DNA of 33,376 nt from an uncultured Lachnospiraceae bacterium (GCA_902788645.1 CADAKW010000020.1:1-33376), one strand, 5' to 3'. Shown: positions 1 through 7,891, counted from the first letter of the stretch. The notes: generated from the sequence alone by a model not told the origin. A program made the numbers and translations.

Positions 1-215
1 TTGTATGCGGTAATCCCTGTTACCTTTGTTTTTAGTCAAACTCTAGTATACAGGTAAATCCACGTTGCTACAAATGTGAGGTCACTTCATATTATCTATG
101 ATTGATTTGTTTGGTCAAAACAGATGTTATCATGGGTATACAAGAGTACTGTAAATGTCTCCACGGATATAAAGATATTAATAAAAGTTATGGTTATATA
201 GGGAAGACGGGGGGA

Positions 216-557
216 TTACAGGCTCTTTTCGAGGGCCGGGAGTTCTGCATCGGAGGCCCACACCGGTATGATCAAAGGATAACTGGCGTAAATGGTGTCT
301 GACTTGATGGAATTACATTTTTTGATTTCTGCAATATAATCTTTCATGGAGCCGCACTCTTCCGTATAGTAACGCTCTGCAATGGACCAGATACTATCGT
401 TTTCCTCGACCATAACAGACATAACGCGCTTCTCGCGGATATTGGCAGCCTGTGTCCTCGCCGGTGACGCTGAAATCCTGGAGATACCGCTCATAACAAG
501 CAATCCCATCAGAAAAGCAATAATCACGCATGGTACAATAAATTTGTAATTTCTCAT
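216..557 (-). CDS. LysM-domain membrane protein, YneA-like SOS cell-division inhibitor candidate
   Basis: A 113-residue protein with one N-terminal membrane segment (about residues 8-25) followed by a short linker and a LysM domain (about 45-100; SIWSIAERYY start, PLIIPVW end). LysM domains bind peptidoglycan, so the protein should sit on the outer face of the membrane. Size, architecture and position beside lexA match Bacillus YneA, which delays division after DNA damage; unlike Bacillus, it lies downstream of lexA in the same direction instead of divergently. The start at 557 is chosen because GGAGGT lies about 7 nt upstream; an ATG 15 bases earlier overlaps that site. Its promoter carries LexA-like boxes, supporting SOS induction. 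The division-inhibitor role is inferred; the LysM and membrane segment are seen directly. Confidence 0.8.
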   Translation of the reverse strand: MRNYKFIVPCVIIAFLMGLLVMSGISRISASPARTQAANIREKRVMSVMVEENDSIWSIAERYYTEECGSMKDYIAEIKKCNSIKSDTIYASYPLIIPVWASDAELPALEKSL

Positions 558-618
558 CAGTAAGACCTCCATTCGATATACTTGGTAAAACCTTTGTTGT
601 GCTTACAACAAATATACA

Positions 619-670
619 GCAAACATCTGTTCTGTAATATGAATATAGCACACGAACAGATGTTTGTCAA
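619..670 (-). promoter_or_regulatory. SOS promoter with two LexA boxes
   Basis: On the minus strand a -35 TTGACA (665-670) and -10 TATATT (642-647) are separated by exactly 17 bp. A LexA-box-like palindrome CGAACAGATGTTTG (653-666) covers the -35/-10 spacer, and a second, AAACATCTGTTC (621-632), lies just downstream of the -10. Both resemble the Gram-positive GAAC-N4-GTTC consensus. Repressor bound here would block transcription of the LysM gene. Confidence 0.82.
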
Positions 671-773
671 TAGAAAATCGAACAAAAGTTCTGATGCGTT
701 TTAAGTGTACAGGAAGTATTTCTTTGTTGAGAAATTTGCCCGTAAAAACAGGGCATATGCCTTGAAAAGTAGA

Positions 774-808
774 AAAACCTGACCACATTTGATTCGTGAT
801 CAGGTTTT
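774..808. terminator. Bidirectional terminator between lexA and the LysM gene promoter
   Basis: Stem of about 13 bp (774-786 with 796-808, one G-U pair) and a 9-nt loop, flanked by A/T runs on both sides so that it can end transcripts in either direction. It lies 9 bp past the lexA stop, which argues that the LysM gene is transcribed from its own promoter. Confidence 0.75.
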
Positions 809-816
809 ATTAATCT

Positions 817-1431
817 TTAATATCTGCGGTATAAACCTGCTACAGTACCAAGAATCTCTACATCATCAACGATGATTGGTTCCATGGTATCATTTTCAGG
901 CTGTAAACGAAAGTGTCCCTTTTCTTTGTAAAAGGTTTTGACTGTGGCAGAATCATCCACCAGAGCAACCACCAGATCGCCGTTGCGGGCAGTATTCTGC
1001 TTATGTACGATAATATGATCTCCGTCATAAATCCCCACATTGATCATACTCTCTCCTTTGACTTTAAGCATGAAAGCCTCTCCGGATGGCATGTCATCTG
1101 CAAGCAATGGGAAATAACCCTCGATATTCTGCTCTGCAAAGATTGGCTCTCCGGCAGCTACATTTCCAACCAAAGGAATATTGACGATCTCACGGCGGAC
1201 CAGATTGAAATCGTCATCCACAATCTCAATCGCGCGGGGCTTTGTAGGATCCCGGTGGATATAGCCGTTCTTCTCAAGAGTTTCCAGATGAGAATGTACA
1301 GATGAAGTTGATTTTAAGTGAACCGCTTCACAGATCTCACGGACTGCCGGTGGGTATCCTCTGTTTAATATTTCCGATTTGATATATTCCAGAATCTCTA
1401 ATTGTTTTGGTGATATTCTTCCTTTTTCCAC
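817..1431 (-). CDS. lexA: LexA repressor, SOS regulator
   Basis: Full-length LexA of 204 residues. The N-terminal winged helix-turn-helix (1-70; KQLEILEYIK, STSSVHSHLETLEKNGYI) binds the SOS operator. The C-terminal S24-type latent protease domain carries the Ala93-Gly94 autocleavage site, catalytic Ser128 (KGESM) and Lys165 (SATVK). RecA-stimulated self-cleavage would release the SOS regulon. The start codon is GTG, with AGGAG 9-10 nt upstream. It is monocistronic, with its own promoter at 1468-1526 and a terminator at 774-808. All key residues are present, so the repressor is expected to be functional. Confidence 0.97.
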   Translation of the reverse strand: MEKGRISPKQLEILEYIKSEILNRGYPPAVREICEAVHLKSTSSVHSHLETLEKNGYIHRDPTKPRAIEIVDDDFNLVRREIVNIPLVGNVAAGEPIFAEQNIEGYFPLLADDMPSGEAFMLKVKGESMINVGIYDGDHIIVHKQNTARNGDLVVALVDDSATVKTFYKEKGHFRLQPENDTMEPIIVDDVEILGTVAGLYRRY

Positions 1432-1467
1432 AGTAGGTGTCTCCTTTTCTATGCATTAAAAAGATGC

Positions 1468-1526
1468 AAACACAAGTTCTTTTTATAAGAATATCACAAG
1501 AACGCAGCTTTGTCAAACAGATGTTC
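1468..1526 (-). promoter_or_regulatory. lexA promoter with LexA operators
   Basis: Minus-strand -35 TTGACA (1511-1516) and -10 TATTCT (1488-1493) with a 17-bp spacer. LexA-box-like AAACAGATGTTC (1515-1526) overlaps the -35 and AAACACAAGTTC (1468-1479) lies downstream of the -10. The layout is the expected negative autoregulation of lexA. Confidence 0.8.
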
Positions 1527-1537
1527 TTTAACGTATA

Positions 1538-1891
1538 TCAGCGCAGGCTGTCAATATCGACAGGTTTTCCGTCGGACCAGATATGTTCCAGATCATAGAA
1601 CAGACGGTCGTCTCTGTTAAACAGGTGCACCACCAGATCGCCGTAGTCCATCAGGATCCAGCTGCTGTCCCGGTTGCCTTCGATACGTTTTACGTCGAAG
1701 CCGGCCTCATGCATCTTTTCCTGCACATTATTGATCATTGCCTGCAGCTGTGGTTTACTTGCGCCTCCTGCAATGATAAAATAATCTGCCAGGATTGAGA
1801 TCTCGCCGATGCCAATGATTTTAATCTCCTCTGCTTTTTTTTCGTCTAATGCTTCATAAGCGGTTAATGCCATTTTCTTTGACTGTTCCAT
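1538..1891 (-). CDS. rsfS: Ribosomal silencing factor RsfS
   Basis: A 117-residue RsfS/Iojap protein (DUF143). It binds ribosomal protein L14 on the 50S subunit and blocks 30S joining when nutrients are short. Family signatures visible are the N-terminal helix EALDEKKAEEI, DYFIIAGGAS, the EGNRDSSWILMDYGDLVVHLF core and the C-terminal YDLEHIW. It is the last gene of the yhbY-nadD-yqeK-rsfS operon, 18 bp after yqeK, an arrangement common in Firmicutes. No clear terminator is seen between it and the lexA promoter, so some read-through into lexA is possible. Confidence 0.96.
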   Translation of the reverse strand: MEQSKKMALTAYEALDEKKAEEIKIIGIGEISILADYFIIAGGASKPQLQAMINNVQEKMHEAGFDVKRIEGNRDSSWILMDYGDLVVHLFNRDDRLFYDLEHIWSDGKPVDIDSLR

Positions 1892-1909
1892 AGAAATTTC
1901 CTTTCTTTT

Positions 1910-2518
1910 TTATTCACCATACTTTTTCTCATGTAATCGTTTATAGTAATCATATGCCTCCAGCGTATGATGTTCGATCTGATCTGTCTTGTCCCGGTCC
2001 CCTTTTCCGAGATAATCCACGGTATCCCGGAGGATCATGTAAATAGCTTCTTCCAGATCGATAAATGCCATTTTGCGGATGGCCGGAAGGTGATCCAGCA
2101 TTTTGCGGTTTGGCTCAATATAATCCGCCGTAAATACGATCGCCTCCAGCAAACTCATGCCGGGACGTCCTGTGGTGTGGTAGCGGATGGCACTGCAGAC
2201 CTCCTCATCTTCTACCCCATACTTTTTAGCAGCATAACAGGCACCCAGTTTTGCATGAAGCAGATAAGGCTGTTTTTTCTCCGTTTTGTTGCAGGGAATA
2301 TCATATTTATCACACTGCCGGAGCATTTCTTTATCGTCAAGGCATTTTGCACAGTCATGTAACAGACCGGCCAGAGCTGCCTGCTGCAGATCTGCCCCAT
2401 AGCGCATGGCCATGGAGATCGAGGTATGCATGACGCCAATGGTGTGGCGGTACCTCTTTGGTGTTATATTTTTTTGGAGTTTCTTCTGGATCTGCGCCAG
2501 TTGTTCGTTATCCAGCAT
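1910..2518 (-). CDS. yqeK: YqeK-type HD-domain Ap4A hydrolase
   Basis: A 202-residue HD-superfamily protein. The metal-binding pattern is seen as RYRHTIGV (His25), LLHDCAK (His-Asp pair), LLHAKLG, RYHTTG and TADYIEPNR. YqeK proteins hydrolyse diadenosine tetraphosphate symmetrically to two ADP and limit alarmone-like dinucleotides under stress. Its place between nadD and rsfS is the conserved Firmicute arrangement and supports the assignment over other HD phosphohydrolases. There is a 25-bp gap after nadD. Confidence 0.93.
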   Translation of the reverse strand: MLDNEQLAQIQKKLQKNITPKRYRHTIGVMHTSISMAMRYGADLQQAALAGLLHDCAKCLDDKEMLRQCDKYDIPCNKTEKKQPYLLHAKLGACYAAKKYGVEDEEVCSAIRYHTTGRPGMSLLEAIVFTADYIEPNRKMLDHLPAIRKMAFIDLEEAIYMILRDTVDYLGKGDRDKTDQIEHHTLEAYDYYKRLHEKKYGE

Positions 2519-2543
2519 ATGTTTGCACTTCCTTTGTAGTATA

Positions 2544-3152
2544 TCAATGTGTAGTATACAGTTTTTCCTGGAAAATATACTTTTCCACGGCAGGAGGGAG
2601 CATCCGGTCCACCGGTTTTCCTGCCAGAATACGGCTGCGGATCAGACTGGAGCTGATAGGCATATCAGGCATGGAAAGAATCCGGATATCTGCCTGATAA
2701 TGGTCGGTTAGATATGCGGCTCTGGCCTGCATATGCTGCAATGTCTCTCCGTTCCGGGAAAATGCCAGGATCGTTGTCATTTTCATGATCTGCTCCGGGT
2801 GATACCAGGTTTCCAGTTCAAAAAGGGAATCTCCGCCCATCAGAAAATAAAACTGATCTGTGGGATATGTCCGGTGCAGCCGCTGCAATGTCTCTGCAGT
2901 GTAGGTTGTACCCTCATGACGGAGTTCGAAGTCAGAAAATTCAAAGAACGGTGTGTCTTTGATCGCCTGTCTGACCATATTGCTGCGATGTTTTTCGGAT
3001 ATGATCTCCGAGGAGCTTTTGTGAGGGGGATTTTTGGAGGGCATGAACCAGATCTCATCAAGGCAGGCCTGCTCATATGCAGCACGAGCCATGATCAGAT
3101 GTGCATTGTGGATCGGATTAAAGGTGCCTCCCATAATACCGATGCGGCTCAT
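2544..3152 (-). CDS. nadD: Nicotinate-nucleotide adenylyltransferase
   Basis: A 202-residue nucleotidyltransferase that joins nicotinate mononucleotide and ATP to give deamido-NAD, a required step in NAD synthesis. The N-terminal Rossmann nucleotide-binding motif is GGTFNPIHNAH (residues 8-18) and the C-terminal ISSSLIRSRI motif is intact; GGDSLFELETW lies between them. Its ATG overlaps the yhbY stop by 4 bp (ATGA), which suggests translational coupling. The protein is cytoplasmic and full length. Confidence 0.96.
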   Translation of the reverse strand: MSRIGIMGGTFNPIHNAHLIMARAAYEQACLDEIWFMPSKNPPHKSSSEIISEKHRSNMVRQAIKDTPFFEFSDFELRHEGTTYTAETLQRLHRTYPTDQFYFLMGGDSLFELETWYHPEQIMKMTTILAFSRNGETLQHMQARAAYLTDHYQADIRILSMPDMPISSSLIRSRILAGKPVDRMLPPAVEKYIFQEKLYTTH

Positions 3153-3448
3153 TTTTTTGCGGCGTCCCTTCTCTTCTTTTCCTTCTCAGGATTTAATTTA
3201 TATAAGACAATTTTTTTGCCAATGACCTGAACCACCTGAGAACCGGTGCGCTCTGCCAGGATCCGTGCAAGCTCCTTTGGATCATCTGCACAGTTTTTTA
3301 ATACAGAGATTTTGATCAGCTCTCTGGCGTGGAGTGCATCACGGATCGCCTGTGTCATCTGTGGTGTCAGACTTGCTTTTCCAATCTGAAAGATGCTGTC
3401 CATTGTCATTGCCTGGGATTTTAACTCTGCCCGTTCTTTACTTGTCAT
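3149..3448 (-). CDS. yhbY: YhbY-type RNA-binding protein (CRM domain), ribosome assembly
   Basis: A 99-residue CRS1/YhbY (CRM) domain protein: MTSKERAELKSQA start, FQIGKASLT, the helix ALHARELIKISVLKN and the RTGSQVVQVIGKKIVLY strand. Members associate with pre-50S particles. An open frame continues 70 residues upstream, but family members begin at this methionine and the promoter found at 3486-3514 would lie inside a longer version. An AAAGG stretch sits about 13 nt upstream, a slightly long spacing. A lysine-rich tail ends the protein. First gene of the operon. Confidence 0.92.
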   Translation of the reverse strand: MTSKERAELKSQAMTMDSIFQIGKASLTPQMTQAIRDALHARELIKISVLKNCADDPKELARILAERTGSQVVQVIGKKIVLYKLNPEKEKKRRDAAKK

Positions 3449-3485
3449 ATTTATTACCATGCCTTTCTTTGCGTTTTTCATACCT

Positions 3486-3514
3486 ATTATAAACGAAGAT
3501 GTGGCGGTTGCCAA
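3486..3514 (-). promoter_or_regulatory. Promoter of the yhbY-nadD-yqeK-rsfS operon
   Basis: Minus-strand -35 TTGGCA (3509-3514) and perfect -10 TATAAT (3486-3491) with a 17-bp spacer, 38 bp upstream of the chosen yhbY start. It supports the short yhbY reading. Confidence 0.75.
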
Positions 3515-3583
3515 ACATTTTTTGGAATAATCATGCATTTTGTACAATATATTATGGTAATTGAAGGATATATGAGGTTTCCT

Positions 3584-4816
3584 ATGAAGTATCAAAAAGC
3601 GTTTGCCCTGTTTTTGGCAGTGCTGCTGCTTGCCGGCAGCCTGGGAGATCCAATACATAACGTGACGGTTTATGCACAGGAGGAAAAGAAAGCTGCGGGA
3701 AATAATGCAGAAGAAAACAGTGCGATGGATATTACCGCGCAGTCTGCGGTTCTGATCGAAAACAGCAGCGGGCGTATCTTATATGAAAAGGAAAAGGACA
3801 AAGAGCTGATCCCTGCCAGTATCACAAAGATCATGACACTTCTGCTGATCTTTGATGCATTGGAAAAGGGACAGATCCATCTGGAGGATCCGGTCTCTGT
3901 CAGTGAATATGCGGCGTCGATGGGAGGTTCCCAGGTGTTTCTGGAACCGGGAGAAACACAGACGGTGGATACCATGATCAAATGTATCAGCGTGGCAAGT
4001 GCCAATGATGCGGCGGTTGCCATGGCGGAGTATGTTGCCGGTTCGGAGCAGGCATTTGTGGATCAGATGAACCAGAAGGCGAAGGAGCTTGGAATGAAAC
4101 ATACGCATTTCATGAATTGTAATGGTCTGGATGATTCCATTGAAAGCGGCCACTACAGCAGTGCTTATGACGTGGCGTTAATGTCCAGAGCATTGATCTC
4201 CGGTTATCCGCAGATCAGCCACTACTCCACCATCTGGATGGATGAGATCACTCATTCTACCAAAAAGGGAGATACCCGGTTCGGACTGACCAACACCAAT
4301 AAGCTGATCCGGACATATCAGGGCATCACGGGGTTAAAAACAGGTTCCACATCAAAAGCTAAATACTGTCTTTCTGCTACCGCATCCCGTGCGGCTGTGA
4401 GCCTTACAGCGGTGGTGATGGCAGCTCCGGATCCAAAGATCCGTTTTAGTCAGGCAGCGGCCCTGTTAGATTATGGTTTTGCAAACTGTACCGGTTATCA
4501 GGATAAGACATCTGCTCTGAAGCTTCCTGTAATCCCGGTCAAAAACGGCGTGACAGAATCGGTGGTTCCATACGTGAATAAGGATTTTTCCTATACGCTG
4601 TGCAAGGGAGAAGCAGGGGAACAGATTCAAAGAAAATTCGAATATAAAAAGAATCTGACGGCACCGGTTAAAAAAGGTGAGATCGTTGGCAGAGTTGTAT
4701 ATACAATGAATGACCGGACATTGGAAGAAATCCCGGTTTATGCCGCACAAAAAGTGCCGAAAGCAACATATACCGATTGTCTGGGACGGCTGATCAAACG
4801 ATGGTTTGTTGCCTGA
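3584..4816 (+). CDS. D-alanyl-D-alanine carboxypeptidase (PBP5 type, secreted)
   Basis: A 410-residue serine-type D,D-carboxypeptidase that trims the terminal D-Ala from peptidoglycan stem peptides. Residues 1-32 form a signal peptide (KYQ start, hydrophobic core, AQ near the cleavage point). The three penicillin-binding motifs are present: Ser79-X-X-Lys82 (ASITK), Ser139-Ala-Asn141, and Lys252-Thr-Gly254. The C-terminal 100 residues form the PBP5 beta domain and end near an amphipathic segment (LGRLIKRWFVA) that could anchor the protein to the membrane. The start at 3584 is preferred because GAGG lies 6 nt upstream; upstream in-frame ATGs at 3554 and 3572 are less likely. It resembles DacA/DacF, and which one is unclear. 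Confidence 0.94.
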   Translation: MKYQKAFALFLAVLLLAGSLGDPIHNVTVYAQEEKKAAGNNAEENSAMDITAQSAVLIENSSGRILYEKEKDKELIPASITKIMTLLLIFDALEKGQIHLEDPVSVSEYAASMGGSQVFLEPGETQTVDTMIKCISVASANDAAVAMAEYVAGSEQAFVDQMNQKAKELGMKHTHFMNCNGLDDSIESGHYSSAYDVALMSRALISGYPQISHYSTIWMDEITHSTKKGDTRFGLTNTNKLIRTYQGITGLKTGSTSKAKYCLSATASRAAVSLTAVVMAAPDPKIRFSQAAALLDYGFANCTGYQDKTSALKLPVIPVKNGVTESVVPYVNKDFSYTLCKGEAGEQIQRKFEYKKNLTAPVKKGEIVGRVVYTMNDRTLEEIPVYAAQKVPKATYTDCLGRLIKRWFVA

Positions 4817-4845
4817 AACTGCGGATCAGTAATCATTGATATATG

Positions 4846-4899
4846 ACACTTAAAAAGGAAATCCATGCAAAAATTGCTTTGGATTTCCTTTTTAAGTGT
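4846..4899. terminator. Strong bidirectional terminator (20-bp perfect stem)
   Basis: Perfect 20-bp inverted repeat (4846-4865 and 4880-4899) with a 14-nt loop, placed between the convergent carboxypeptidase and LCP genes. The outer stem is A/T-rich, giving U runs on both strands. Confidence 0.9.
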
Positions 4900-4915
4900 A
4901 TAAGAAAAATCTGTA

Positions 4916-5995
4916 TTATTGTGCCGGAGATGGAGAAGCAGCCGTACTGCTGCCGGAATACCCACTGACATCACTGGAAGGGGTATATTCAAATTCACCG
5001 TCTTTGCCATCATATTTAAAGATAAACTGGTTGATGGCATCGGCCTGATACTCCTTCTGGATCGTAAGGCAGGATCCAACGCCCGGAACATTTCCACCGG
5101 AAAAGTATGGATTAACCGGAATCTGTAACTGATGGATCGTGGTGGTTCCCATCATAACCACGTCTTTGATATAATTGATGATCTGTTTGTTGGTCAGATC
5201 TGTTTTTACGTTCTTTTTCAGTACATCCTTTGCGATGTCCAGCCATTTGGACATTGGCATTTTCTTGACCTTATTGAAAATACTGGTAATGGCATTTCTC
5301 TGACGCCAGGTACGGCCGTAATCATCAATCTGACCGGTTGGCGTTACAGGCTGGATGCCCTTGGCATACTTACGGATACGGCAGTAACCAAGAGCCTGTG
5401 CTCCGTTTAAGGTATGCTTTCCGGCTTTCACAGTACGATACTTTGCCGGACGGATGTAATTGGTCGCGTTCAGATAAGCTGCCTCTGACTCGGTAAGCTC
5501 GATCTCCACACCGCCAACGTCATTGACAATGGTCTTAAAAGCATCAAAGCTGACTTCCACATATCCGTCAAGCTGGATATTGAAGTTCTGTGCAATAGTT
5601 TTATAAAGAAGCTCGATCCCGCCGAAAGAATTAGCGGAATTTAATTTATTGTTTCCATGATCCGGAATCTCTACCAGCATATCACGCATCAGCGTGGTAA
5701 GCTTTAAGGTACCGTGCTTCATGTCCAATGTGGCGATCAGCATGGTGTCAGTCAGTCCTGCTGCAGAATAACCGCTCTCCTTTCGGTAATCATTTCCTAC
5801 CAGAAGGACGTTTACAATATCATTGTCCGAATTGACCCGGATACCGGACAGATCCACCTTTGATAAAGATGTATCGTAATCTCTCTGTACCACATCAAGG
5901 GTATCCAATACAGCTACCTGCCCCCGGGCGGCCACAAATCCCAATGCACCACTGACGATAAGTGCTACTACATAAAGTACTCTTTTAACCCACAT
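4916..5995 (-). CDS. LytR-CpsA-Psr (LCP) family cell-wall ligase, copy 1
   Basis: A 359-residue LCP protein. These enzymes transfer anionic polymers or capsule from undecaprenyl carriers to peptidoglycan outside the cell. One N-terminal membrane helix (about 5-24) is followed by the LCP domain: LLVGNDYRKESGYSAAGLTDTML (phosphate-binding Asp/Arg region at about 65-87), TTLMRDMLVEIPDHG, NSFGGIELLY, and the YCRIRK...RTWRQRN region. The C-terminal tail is Ser/Pro-rich. The start has GTGAGG 7 nt upstream. It has its own promoter at 6044-6072 and sits downstream of a second LCP gene with a terminator between them. Confidence 0.94.
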   Translation of the reverse strand: MWVKRVLYVVALIVSGALGFVAARGQVAVLDTLDVVQRDYDTSLSKVDLSGIRVNSDNDIVNVLLVGNDYRKESGYSAAGLTDTMLIATLDMKHGTLKLTTLMRDMLVEIPDHGNNKLNSANSFGGIELLYKTIAQNFNIQLDGYVEVSFDAFKTIVNDVGGVEIELTESEAAYLNATNYIRPAKYRTVKAGKHTLNGAQALGYCRIRKYAKGIQPVTPTGQIDDYGRTWRQRNAITSIFNKVKKMPMSKWLDIAKDVLKKNVKTDLTNKQIINYIKDVVMMGTTTIHQLQIPVNPYFSGGNVPGVGSCLTIQKEYQADAINQFIFKYDGKDGEFEYTPSSDVSGYSGSSTAASPSPAQ

Positions 5996-6043
5996 ACGTA
6001 AACCTCACATTTATCTTATAGTTTTTGCAATAAATACTTATAC

Positions 6044-6072
6044 ATTTTACATGATACCTGAGGAATATGCAA
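6044..6072 (-). promoter_or_regulatory. Promoter of LCP copy 1
   Basis: Minus-strand -35 TTGCAT (6067-6072) and -10 TAAAAT (6044-6049) with a 17-bp spacer, about 50 bp upstream of the LCP start and downstream of the terminator of LCP copy 2. Confidence 0.6.
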
Positions 6073-6135
6073 GAGATAGTGTACAAAAAACGGGATAGCT
6101 TAAGAATGTACAGACGATCAATGTGTGTAAAAATA

Positions 6136-6164
6136 ACAGGGGCAAAATTCTGTTTTGCCCCTGT
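6136..6164. terminator. Terminator after LCP copy 2
   Basis: Perfect 12-bp stem (6136-6147 with 6153-6164), 5-nt loop, GGGGC core, then an A/T-rich tail that reads TTATTTTTA on the minus strand. It lies just past the stop of LCP copy 2. Confidence 0.88.
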
Positions 6165-6174
6165 GTTTATATGC

Positions 6175-7266
6175 TTACTGCGCGGTTGTTGTGGTTGAAG
6201 TTCCGGAAGTGTAGGTATACTCCTGCCCTTCCGTTCCTTTATATTTAAAGATGAAATCATTTAATGCAGCGGTGTTGGCTGTCATATCCGGCAGAATGAC
6301 AGATCCGAGGTTTGTGGTGGAACCCGGTGCATGATAATCTCTCTGCGTCGTAAAATAATTATCCATCGGAATCTGAAGCTGATAGATCTCCATGGTACCC
6401 ATCATCACAACGTCCTTCATATAGCCGATAATATCCTGACTGCTAAGATCCGTGGTCACATATTTGCTGAGAATGGTCTGTGCCATATCCATCAGCTTTG
6501 GCAGAGAGGTTCCCTTTGCCTTGTTGAAGATGGCATTAATGACATTTCTCTGACGCCAGGTACGGCCGTAATCATCCATTTTGCCGTTTGGTGTAACAGG
6601 CGTGATGCCCTTGGCTGTTTTACGGATACGGCTGTAACCGAGAGCCTGTGCTCCGTTTAAGGTATGCTTTCCGGCTTTCACAGTACGATACTTCGCCGGG
6701 CGGATATAGTTGGTCGCATTCAGATATGCGGCCTCTGACTCGGTGAGCTCAATATCTACACCTCCCACAGCGTTGACGATGGCCTTTACCGCATCAAAGC
6801 CCACCTCTACATAGCCGTCAAGTTTGATATTAAAGTTCTGGGCAATGGTCTTGTACAGAAGTGTCGGACCGTCCTCTCCATAGCCGAAGCAGGAATTGAG
6901 ACGATTCTGGCCATGTCCCGGAATTTCAACGATCTGATCACGCAACAGAGATGTCAGCTTGAGATTTTTGTGCTTTTTATCCAGTGTGGCGATCATGATA
7001 ACATCCGGGAGACCTGCTGCCGTATATCCGGACTCTTTACGGTAATCATTACCGATGACCAGAATATTGACGATGTTGTTATCGCTCTTGTAATTGCCAT
7101 CCGGGAGCTTTACCTCCTTAAAGGCGTTGTCCTTATTTTGATTGACAGAGCTGAATACGATCTGTGTCCGGGCAATCCAGAAGCCGGCAAATATGCTGGC
7201 ACACAGAGCAAGTCCAAAGAGAACCTTTGGAACGATCCGCCTGTTTTTTTTCTTTGCTCTTTTCAT
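6175..7266 (-). CDS. LytR-CpsA-Psr (LCP) family cell-wall ligase, copy 2
   Basis: A 363-residue paralogue of the neighbouring LCP protein. A basic N-terminus (KRAKKKNRR) precedes one membrane helix (about 12-31), then the LCP domain with LVIGNDYRKESGYTAAGL, TSLLRDQIVEIPGHG, YSRIRK and RTWRQRN. The tail is Thr/Ser-rich. The region from ELTESEAAY to NGAQALGY is identical in sequence to copy 1. In the DTM position of copy 1 this copy has PDVIM, a small change near the active site. The start at 7266 is chosen for GAGG 6 nt upstream; longer in-frame starts exist up to 7320. Role as for copy 1; division of labour is unknown. Confidence 0.93.
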   Translation of the reverse strand: MKRAKKKNRRIVPKVLFGLALCASIFAGFWIARTQIVFSSVNQNKDNAFKEVKLPDGNYKSDNNIVNILVIGNDYRKESGYTAAGLPDVIMIATLDKKHKNLKLTSLLRDQIVEIPGHGQNRLNSCFGYGEDGPTLLYKTIAQNFNIKLDGYVEVGFDAVKAIVNAVGGVDIELTESEAAYLNATNYIRPAKYRTVKAGKHTLNGAQALGYSRIRKTAKGITPVTPNGKMDDYGRTWRQRNVINAIFNKAKGTSLPKLMDMAQTILSKYVTTDLSSQDIIGYMKDVVMMGTMEIYQLQIPMDNYFTTQRDYHAPGSTTNLGSVILPDMTANTAALNDFIFKYKGTEGQEYTYTSGTSTTTTAQ

Positions 7267-7406
7267 TTTAATCCTCATCTTCCTATATATACATCGTTTG
7301 ATTACATACATATGCATCATACACTATCCCATCATATTTCTCAAGTCTGTTTCGAAATCTTTCAGAAACTGTTCAGAAATACAGAATGAAATTGTCAGAC
7401 AATCCC

Positions 7407-7435
7407 TTGACGAACATATGTACTTCCTTTATAAT
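7407..7435 (+). promoter_or_regulatory. Promoter of the DUF4321 gene
   Basis: -35 TTGACG (7407-7412), 17-bp spacer, perfect -10 TATAAT (7430-7435), 38 bp before the start codon at 7474. Confidence 0.8.
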
Positions 7436-7473
7436 AAAGCAGATATTATTTTAACAGAAATGAGGTGAATCAT

Positions 7474-7734
7474 ATGGCTCGTGGTGCCGGTAAAAATAAC
7501 TGGGCATTGTTCTTGCTGCTTCTGGCAGGGATCGTGATCGGCAGCTTTATTGCTCAGGCGACTGCAGGTGTTTCTGCGCTTTCGTGGCTCAACTACGGAC
7601 AGAAATTTGGTCTGACACATCCGTTCAGACTGGATCTGGGGATTTTGGTACTGACCTTTGGTCTTTCTGTAAAGATCACACTGGGAAGTATTCTTGGAAT
7701 TATTATTGCGATCATTATTTATCATTTTATTTAA
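7474..7734 (+). CDS. DUF4321 small membrane protein
   Basis: An 86-residue protein with two predicted membrane helices (about 11-30 and 58-83) and a conserved-looking middle with ALSWLNYGQKFGL. It resembles the DUF4321 family of Clostridia, whose function is not known. The ATG at 7474 has GAGGTG 6 nt upstream; an in-frame GTG at 7465 lies inside that site and is rejected. The gene is monocistronic, with its own promoter and a strong terminator. Confidence 0.85.
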   Translation: MARGAGKNNWALFLLLLAGIVIGSFIAQATAGVSALSWLNYGQKFGLTHPFRLDLGILVLTFGLSVKITLGSILGIIIAIIIYHFI

Positions 7735-7750
7735 TATTGGTACATAATTT

Positions 7751-7799
7751 AAAAATACTCCGGCAAGGATTCAAATCTTGAATCTGCCGGAGTATTTTT
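7751..7799. terminator. Terminator between DUF4321 gene and oadA
   Basis: A 15-bp outer stem (7751-7765 with 7785-7799) continues into a 7-bp inner stem (GATTCAA/TTGAATC), followed by T7 on the plus strand. The A run on the other side allows action on the minus strand too. Confidence 0.9.
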
Positions 7800-7803
7800 T
7801 TGT

Positions 7804-7891
7804 GCATAGCAAAATGCTCGTAACACAGAGCGAAGCCAACGAGAATTGCGAAGCAATTCTTGGAGGGCAAAACGCTGGTTTTGCCCTTTTT
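7804..7891 (+). repeat. 88-bp dispersed repeat, copy A (carries a terminator-like hairpin)
   Basis: Begins GCATAGCAAAATGCTCG and ends in a hairpin AGGGCAAAAC-GCTG-GTTTTGCCCT followed by T5. A middle hairpin GAGAATTGC-GAA-GCAATTC is also present. The same sequence occurs inverted at 27181-27268, with the last 60 bp identical, and in shortened form at 28088-28145. Here it lies between the DUF4321 gene terminator and the 3' end of oadA. Confidence 0.85.

Noticed and set aside
102..302. Small plus-strand frame at the left edge
   Set aside because: No RBS and it overlaps the end of the LysM gene; 1-215 shows only a weak 5-bp hairpin with a T run (9-33) that might end a gene left of the window.
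603..788. Small minus-strand frame between lexA and the LysM gene
   Set aside because: Covers the terminator and the SOS promoter, so it is non-coding.
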